From positions 1-64,000 of the forward strand of contig CAXYYS010000004.1 in assembly GCA_964293585.1 (NCBI GenBank): DNA of 64,000 nt, written 5' to 3'. This document shows, in pieces, positions 60,646 through 64,000 of this stretch (position 1 is the stretch's first letter; every line of letters starts with the position of its first letter). A program made the translations under genes and the position numbers. The DNA comes from JAKVKY01 sp964293585. GTDB taxonomy: Bacteria; Bacillota; Negativicutes; Acidaminococcales; Acidaminococcaceae. The notes below the pieces were generated by a model. It did no database searches. It saw nothing but the letters and a program-made list of their open reading frames with translations, and was not told the origin of the DNA.

Positions 60646-62730
60646 ATGCCGGATTCGGGGGAGTGGCGGCGCTACTTTGAAGAGGTGCGGGGCCGTGCTA
60701 AGGACAGCATGCATCTGGAAGTAGATCTGCAGGCCTGGCGCGACAACTTGCAAGTTAAGAACAGGGAGCTGCAGGTACAGCTGCAGGACAAAAACAAAAA
60801 GCTGCAGGGCGAAATGGCTGCTCAGGCCAGGGTTCTGCGCAGCAAAGTGGACCAGCAAACCGGAATATACCGCCGTTATGCGGGAGAGGTGCGGGTCCGG
60901 GCCGGGGAGTCCGTACCCAGGGATATGGGCGCCCAGCTGAAAGCACAGCTGGCGCAGATGCAAACCAGCGGTACTGCGGCAGCACGTACCGGTGTTCGCA
61001 CTTTGCAAACCGGTACGGAAAAATTACAACAAAAAGTACAGGAACTGCAACCTTATGTAAAAGCGGCGGGCGGTTTCTGTCTGGATAAAGTACTGCGGGC
61101 GGGAGTTTTTGCCGCCGGTGCGGTAGTAGTGGCGCGCAATCAGCTGGAACCTTGGGTGCAGCAGGCCTGGGCTAAGACTAAAGTGTACAGTGCCAGGGCC
61201 AAAGTAAGCGCTGCTGCTAAAACAGCGCAAGCCCAAGTGGTAGCACGGGAAAAATATGCCCAGGCTAAAGTTTTGGGCAAAGAAAAATACGCCCAGGCTA
61301 AAATTGTGGCCGGGGAAAAATACGCCCAGGCCAAAGTTGTAAGCAAAGAAAAATACGCCCAGGCTAAAATTGTGGCCGGGGGAAAATATGCCTGCGTTCA
61401 AAAGGTGGCAGGAGCCAGATATGGCCTGCTGCAAACTAAAATTAATAAGCTTGTGCAAAAAGTGCGGGAGCCGAAACAGCTGCCCCCGGTTGCGCCTGTA
61501 GAAAATAATTCAAAACCGACAGAAGTTGTTACGCCGACGGAAGTTGTTACGTCGGTTCCCCAAGTTATGCCCAACGAAATTATTACGTCGGCTCCTCAAG
61601 TCACGCCGGTAGAAGTTGTTACGCCCACCCGGGTGGTGTCAGGCATCCTGGTACCGGTACAACATGTGCGGCCCTGGGAACAACTGCGTACCTTGTTGCG
61701 CGAAGAACTGCCGCCGTTTTCCCGGGAGGGAGTTAAAACTTTTTTTGCTTACCGGGAACGGTTGTCCCGGCGGCATCTGTTTGCGCAAATCTGGGTGACC
61801 GGTGCCCTGACCGTGATCCTGCTGGCGGCTTTTTTGGCGCTGGGCAAAGTAATTTTTGGCCAGTCTGCCGGTAACGAACACCTGCCGGAAATGACTTTGC
61901 TGTTATGCATCCCCCTGGTCCTGGCCGCCCTTAAAGGTCTGGCCCTGGTGGAGCAGCGGCTGCACGATTTAAATTTAAGCGCCTGGGATATCTTGATCTT
62001 CCTGGTCATCTTCGGCTTGCTTTTCTTTTTAATTTTAGGCGCCATCGTTGGCGACATGTATAAATTTATGGCCTTTATCTGCTGGCTGACTTTTTTGTAT
62101 GTGACGGTGGGCATGGTGGCCCTGCTTTATACCCGTGGCACCATGGGCGCCAATACTTACGGCGCGCCGTCCTTTGTGCTGCCGGACCTGGATCCCTGGC
62201 GGCACTGGTGGTCCCAGTTTTTTAGTAAGGCGGGCTGGCGTAAGGCCGGCGCTTTGCTGCGGCAACCGGCACGCTGGCAGCTGGGTGAACGGGCGGGCCG
62301 GGCTCAGGCCTGGCTGCGGCAGGAATATTTTACGTATCAGGGCCGCTTGAACCGGAAAGCTTATTTTTACCGGGTCTCTTATCTTTGCACCGGGGCGCTG
62401 GGATTCAAACTGCTGGCAGAACTGGCGTCGGCCCTTTTCCTGGCCTGCATGGATACCGGTACCCTGGGCGGCTGGGCCTTGTGGCAACAGGCGGACTATC
62501 TGTTAAAGCTGCTGGTCAAGGCAGGCCTGGTCCTGCTGGTTTGCTGTCAGGCGGGACCGGAAGTGCGGCGTCTGCACGACCAGGGTAACAGCGGCTGGTG
62601 GGCGCTCCTGGCTTTAGTGCCGGGCATAAATTTAGTGTACTGGCTGCGGCAATACTGCTGCCGGGGCGACCGGGGCGGCAACGCCTACGGACGGGACAGC
62701 GTGCTCCGGGACGTGGACGACGAATATTAA
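60646..62730 (+). CDS. Double DUF805 membrane protein with N-terminal amphipathic 11-residue repeats
   Basis: 694 aa. Residues 1-280 are helical and highly charged: a Gln/Lys-rich coiled-coil-like start (about 20-70), then five 11-residue units EKYAQAKxxxx (202-256), a hendecad pattern seen in lipid-binding helices. A Pro/Val/Thr linker (about 285-335) follows. Two DUF805 domains then occur, one at about 366-505 (FAYRERLSRRHLF, RLHDLNLSAWDIL, GANTYGAPS) and one at about 560-694 (YQGRLNRKAYF, RRLHDQGNSGWWALL, GGNAYG), each with four helices. DUF805 function is unknown. GGAAGGGG is about seven bases before the ATG. A single gene with its own promoter. Confidence 0.85.
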   Translation: MPDSGEWRRYFEEVRGRAKDSMHLEVDLQAWRDNLQVKNRELQVQLQDKNKKLQGEMAAQARVLRSKVDQQTGIYRRYAGEVRVRAGESVPRDMGAQLKAQLAQMQTSGTAAARTGVRTLQTGTEKLQQKVQELQPYVKAAGGFCLDKVLRAGVFAAGAVVVARNQLEPWVQQAWAKTKVYSARAKVSAAAKTAQAQVVAREKYAQAKVLGKEKYAQAKIVAGEKYAQAKVVSKEKYAQAKIVAGGKYACVQKVAGARYGLLQTKINKLVQKVREPKQLPPVAPVENNSKPTEVVTPTEVVTSVPQVMPNEIITSAPQVTPVEVVTPTRVVSGILVPVQHVRPWEQLRTLLREELPPFSREGVKTFFAYRERLSRRHLFAQIWVTGALTVILLAAFLALGKVIFGQSAGNEHLPEMTLLLCIPLVLAALKGLALVEQRLHDLNLSAWDILIFLVIFGLLFFLILGAIVGDMYKFMAFICWLTFLYVTVGMVALLYTRGTMGANTYGAPSFVLPDLDPWRHWWSQFFSKAGWRKAGALLRQPARWQLGERAGRAQAWLRQEYFTYQGRLNRKAYFYRVSYLCTGALGFKLLAELASALFLACMDTGTLGGWALWQQADYLLKLLVKAGLVLLVCCQAGPEVRRLHDQGNSGWWALLALVPGINLVYWLRQYCCRGDRGGNAYGRDSVLRDVDDEY
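61249..61413 (+). repeat. 33-bp tandem repeats coding for EKYAQAK units
   Basis: Five in-frame units of 33 bases; units two and four are nearly identical at DNA level (AAATACGCCCAGGCTAAA). They encode the 11-residue repeats of the DUF805 protein. Confidence 0.85.
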
Positions 62731-62756
62731 GAGCGGTGGTACTTACTCTTGCTTTG

Positions 62757-62765
62757 TGTTATAAT
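62757..62765 (+). promoter_or_regulatory. Extended -10 for map
   Basis: TGTTATAAT about 50 bases before the start codon at 62815; no good -35. Confidence 0.5.
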
Positions 62766-62814
62766 AATAAATTAGCAATATATTAGTATGAATACGAACA
62801 AAGGAGCAAGACAC

Positions 62815-63672
62815 ATGTCAGATTTATGTTGGTGTGGCAGCGGTAAACCTTACGAAGTTTGCCACAAGCCTATAGAAGAAAAGATCAAAGCGTTTCAAAA
62901 ACGGGGCTGCACGGTCCCGGACCGGGATATGCTCAAGACCCCGGCACAGATTGCCGGTATCCGCAAGGCCTGCGAGATTAACACCGCCGTGCTGGATATG
63001 GTGGCCCAAAAAATTAAGACGGGCATGAGCACGGAAGAAGTAGATAAACTGATTTATGATTTCACGGTGGCCCGGAAAGCTATTCCCGCCACCCTGGGTT
63101 TCTGCGGCTTCCCTAAAAGCTGCTGCACCTCGGTGAACGACCAGGTCTGCCACGGCATCCCCAGCAAGGATGTAATCTTGAAGAGCGGCGATATCGTCAA
63201 CGTGGATGTAAGCACCATTTACGGCGGTTACTACGCCGATGCCAGCCGGATGTTTGAGATCGGCCGGGTGGACAAAGAGAAAAAAGATCTGGTAGCCATC
63301 ACCAAGGAATGTTTGAACCGCGGCGTCAAGGCTGCCAAGCCCTGGGGCTTTGTGGGTGATATCGGCGCCGCCATCGCGGAGCTGGCTCATAAACACGGCT
63401 ACAGCGTGGTAAAAGAATTTGGCGGGCACGGCGTGGGCGTACAGTTCCACGAAGACCCGTTCATCTGCCATGAAGGCAGAAGAAATACCGGCATGCTCCT
63501 GGTGCCGGGCATGATTTTTACTATCGAGCCTATGATCAACACGGGCACGGACAAGGTGTTCGTGGATGAGGAGAACGAGTGGACGGTATACACCGAAGAC
63601 GGCGGCCAGTCTGCCCAATGGGAGCACACCATCCTGATCACGGACACGGGCGCGGAGATTTTAACATACTAA
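62815..63672 (+). CDS. map: Methionine aminopeptidase type I with N-terminal SEC-C zinc motif
   Basis: 285 aa. Removes N-terminal Met from new proteins. A SEC-C-like zinc motif, CWCGSGKPYEVCH, occupies residues 5-17 and may dock it to ribosomes or SecA. The pita-bread fold follows, with the five metal ligands in VNVDVS, YYADAS, FGGHGVG, TIEPM and QWEHT. ATG 62815 follows AAGGAG by eight bases; an in-frame ATG at 62788 has no site. Monocistronic with an extended -10 just upstream. Confidence 0.95.
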   Translation: MSDLCWCGSGKPYEVCHKPIEEKIKAFQKRGCTVPDRDMLKTPAQIAGIRKACEINTAVLDMVAQKIKTGMSTEEVDKLIYDFTVARKAIPATLGFCGFPKSCCTSVNDQVCHGIPSKDVILKSGDIVNVDVSTIYGGYYADASRMFEIGRVDKEKKDLVAITKECLNRGVKAAKPWGFVGDIGAAIAELAHKHGYSVVKEFGGHGVGVQFHEDPFICHEGRRNTGMLLVPGMIFTIEPMINTGTDKVFVDEENEWTVYTEDGGQSAQWEHTILITDTGAEILTY

Positions 63673-63676
63673 GGGG

Positions 63677-63748
63677 ATGTTCGTCGTGATTACCAGTGGT
63701 TTTTCCTATGCGGCGTTACATGAACTAAAGAACAAACAGTGGCGCTAG
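63677..63748 (+). CDS. Possible small protein of 23 residues
   Basis: ATG 63677 (or GTG 63686, nine bases after AAGGGG) opens a frame ending TAG 63746-63748, just after map and before its terminator. The peptide includes ITSGFSYAALHELKNKQ. It may be a short real protein or a gene remnant. No family recognised. Confidence 0.3.
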   Translation: MFVVITSGFSYAALHELKNKQWR

Positions 63749-63761
63749 TCGCCATACAAAA

Positions 63762-63801
63762 AGTCCCTGCAGATTACAAAATCTACAGGGACTAATTTTT
63801 T
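63762..63801 (+). terminator. Terminator of map
   Basis: AGTCCCTG pairs with CAGGGACT, with inner AGAT/ATCT, followed by AATTTTTTT. Confidence 0.88.
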
Positions 63802-63840
63802 TGCTCAGCCCAATTTAAGAAACAAATTTTTTGCCCAGCC
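63801..63840 (+). repeat. 30-bp imperfect direct repeat
   Basis: TTGCTCAGCC (63801-63810) and TTGCCCAGCC (63831-63840) recur 30 bases apart, each preceded by a run of T. Possibly a decayed piece of the repeat family seen at 89 and 50745. The rest of the end region to 64000 is AT-rich and has no gene. Confidence 0.4.
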
Positions 63841-63860
63841 ACTTTTTACAAAGGAAAAAT

Positions 63861-64000
63861 AGCAAAGGTTGCAAAAATAATTTATAGAAATAAATACGGT
63901 TAAAATTACTGAGTATAAAATCGCATAAAATAGCTAATTGATTTAAATTTAACTTAGCGGTATAATACGAAGTAAAAGTAGCAATAGTTGCAAAAATAAT
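63861..64000 (+). promoter_or_regulatory. Promoter for a gene beyond the window, flanked by two copies of a 21-bp palindromic element
   Basis: TTGATT (63938-63943), 17-base spacer, TATAAT (63961-63966). Near-identical 21-base elements AGCAA-nnn-TTGCAAAAATAAT lie at 63861-63881 and 63980-64000, each centred on GCAA-N3-TTGC. One lies about 60 bases upstream of the -35 and one just after the predicted transcription start, a layout typical of a repressor acting by looping. Confidence 0.55.

Noticed and set aside
60611..60646. Eleven-codon leader peptide overlapping the DUF805 start (TGATG)
   Set aside because: The ATG-rich run has no well-spaced ribosome site and simply includes the ribosome site of the real gene; kept only as a remote possibility of translational coupling.

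Overview
The window reads as chromosome of an anaerobic, diderm (outer-membrane-bearing) Firmicute of the class Negativicutes; the gut succinate users around Phascolarctobacterium/Acidaminococcus are my best guess, an inference from gene content only. Outer-membrane markers are a two-partner secretion pair (3778-11373), ExbB-ExbD-TonB (14838-16580) and a lipid-phosphatase/two-component locus with PmrA-type boxes (56902-60357). Firmicute markers are a BirA operator before bioY, an ECF transporter, and strong AGGAGG ribosome sites. Anaerobic markers are NrdG, a radical SAM protein and formate-THF ligase. Many promoters carry an extended -10 of the form TGnTATAAT.

Layout. 1-3.4 kb: methionine sulfoxide reductase lipoprotein, threonine aldolase, a secreted unknown. 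3.8-11.4 kb: a 1939-residue TpsA adhesin that contains an unexpected C-type-lectin-like domain, and its TpsB porin. 11.5-14.6 kb: a large cytoplasmic hybrid histidine kinase. 14.8-17.2 kb: Exb/Ton and a universal stress protein. 17.3-23.8 kb (minus): phoU-phoB-phoR and an EAL phosphodiesterase with a degenerate GGDEF domain. 23.9-31.8 kb: two DASS carboxylate transporters, an orphan MoxR ATPase, the bioY-bioD-bioA operon and an aquaporin. 32-39.3 kb: a sensor-only protein, an LDH/MDH-family enzyme, a truncated GH28-like lipoprotein, a MocR regulator lacking its PLP lysine, a TerB-like protein, tRNA-Gly(CCC), a solitary HPt protein and an efflux adaptor. 39.5-47.7 kb: radical SAM protein, NlpC/P60 hydrolase, an Fis-type AAA+ regulator broken by one in-frame TAG, trmB, a SEDS protein and a PASTA transpeptidase. 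47.7-53.9 kb: fhs, a folD with altered cyclohydrolase residues, a VanZ-like protein and an ECF transporter (S-A-A-T). 54-64 kb: nrdG, an AlaX editing protein with an insertion, DedA, PAP2, a two-component system, a PepSY protein with a His/Glu-rich insert, a double-DUF805 protein with 11-residue repeats, and methionine aminopeptidase.

How parts fit. The hybrid kinase (11.5 kb) has a receiver but no HPt, and the HPt protein at 38 kb has no kinase, so they may form a split phosphorelay. Three signalling proteins (11.5, 20.3 and 32.2 kb) share an uncharacterised sensory module. The 57-60 kb locus looks like a small self-contained regulon: three promoters (PAP2, response regulator, PepSY gene) each carry YTTAAT-N5-TTTAAT exactly 10 bases before the -10. 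Fhs and FolD supply one-carbon units, although this FolD has probably lost cyclohydrolase activity.

The most promising novelties are the PmrA-type regulon with the His-rich PepSY protein, the lectin domain in the TpsA, the shared sensory module, the FolD and MocR active-site substitutions, the amber-interrupted AAA+ regulator lacking GAFTGA, and a 32-bp tandem repeat family at two intergenic sites. No CRISPR array, insertion sequence, rRNA or prophage was seen.
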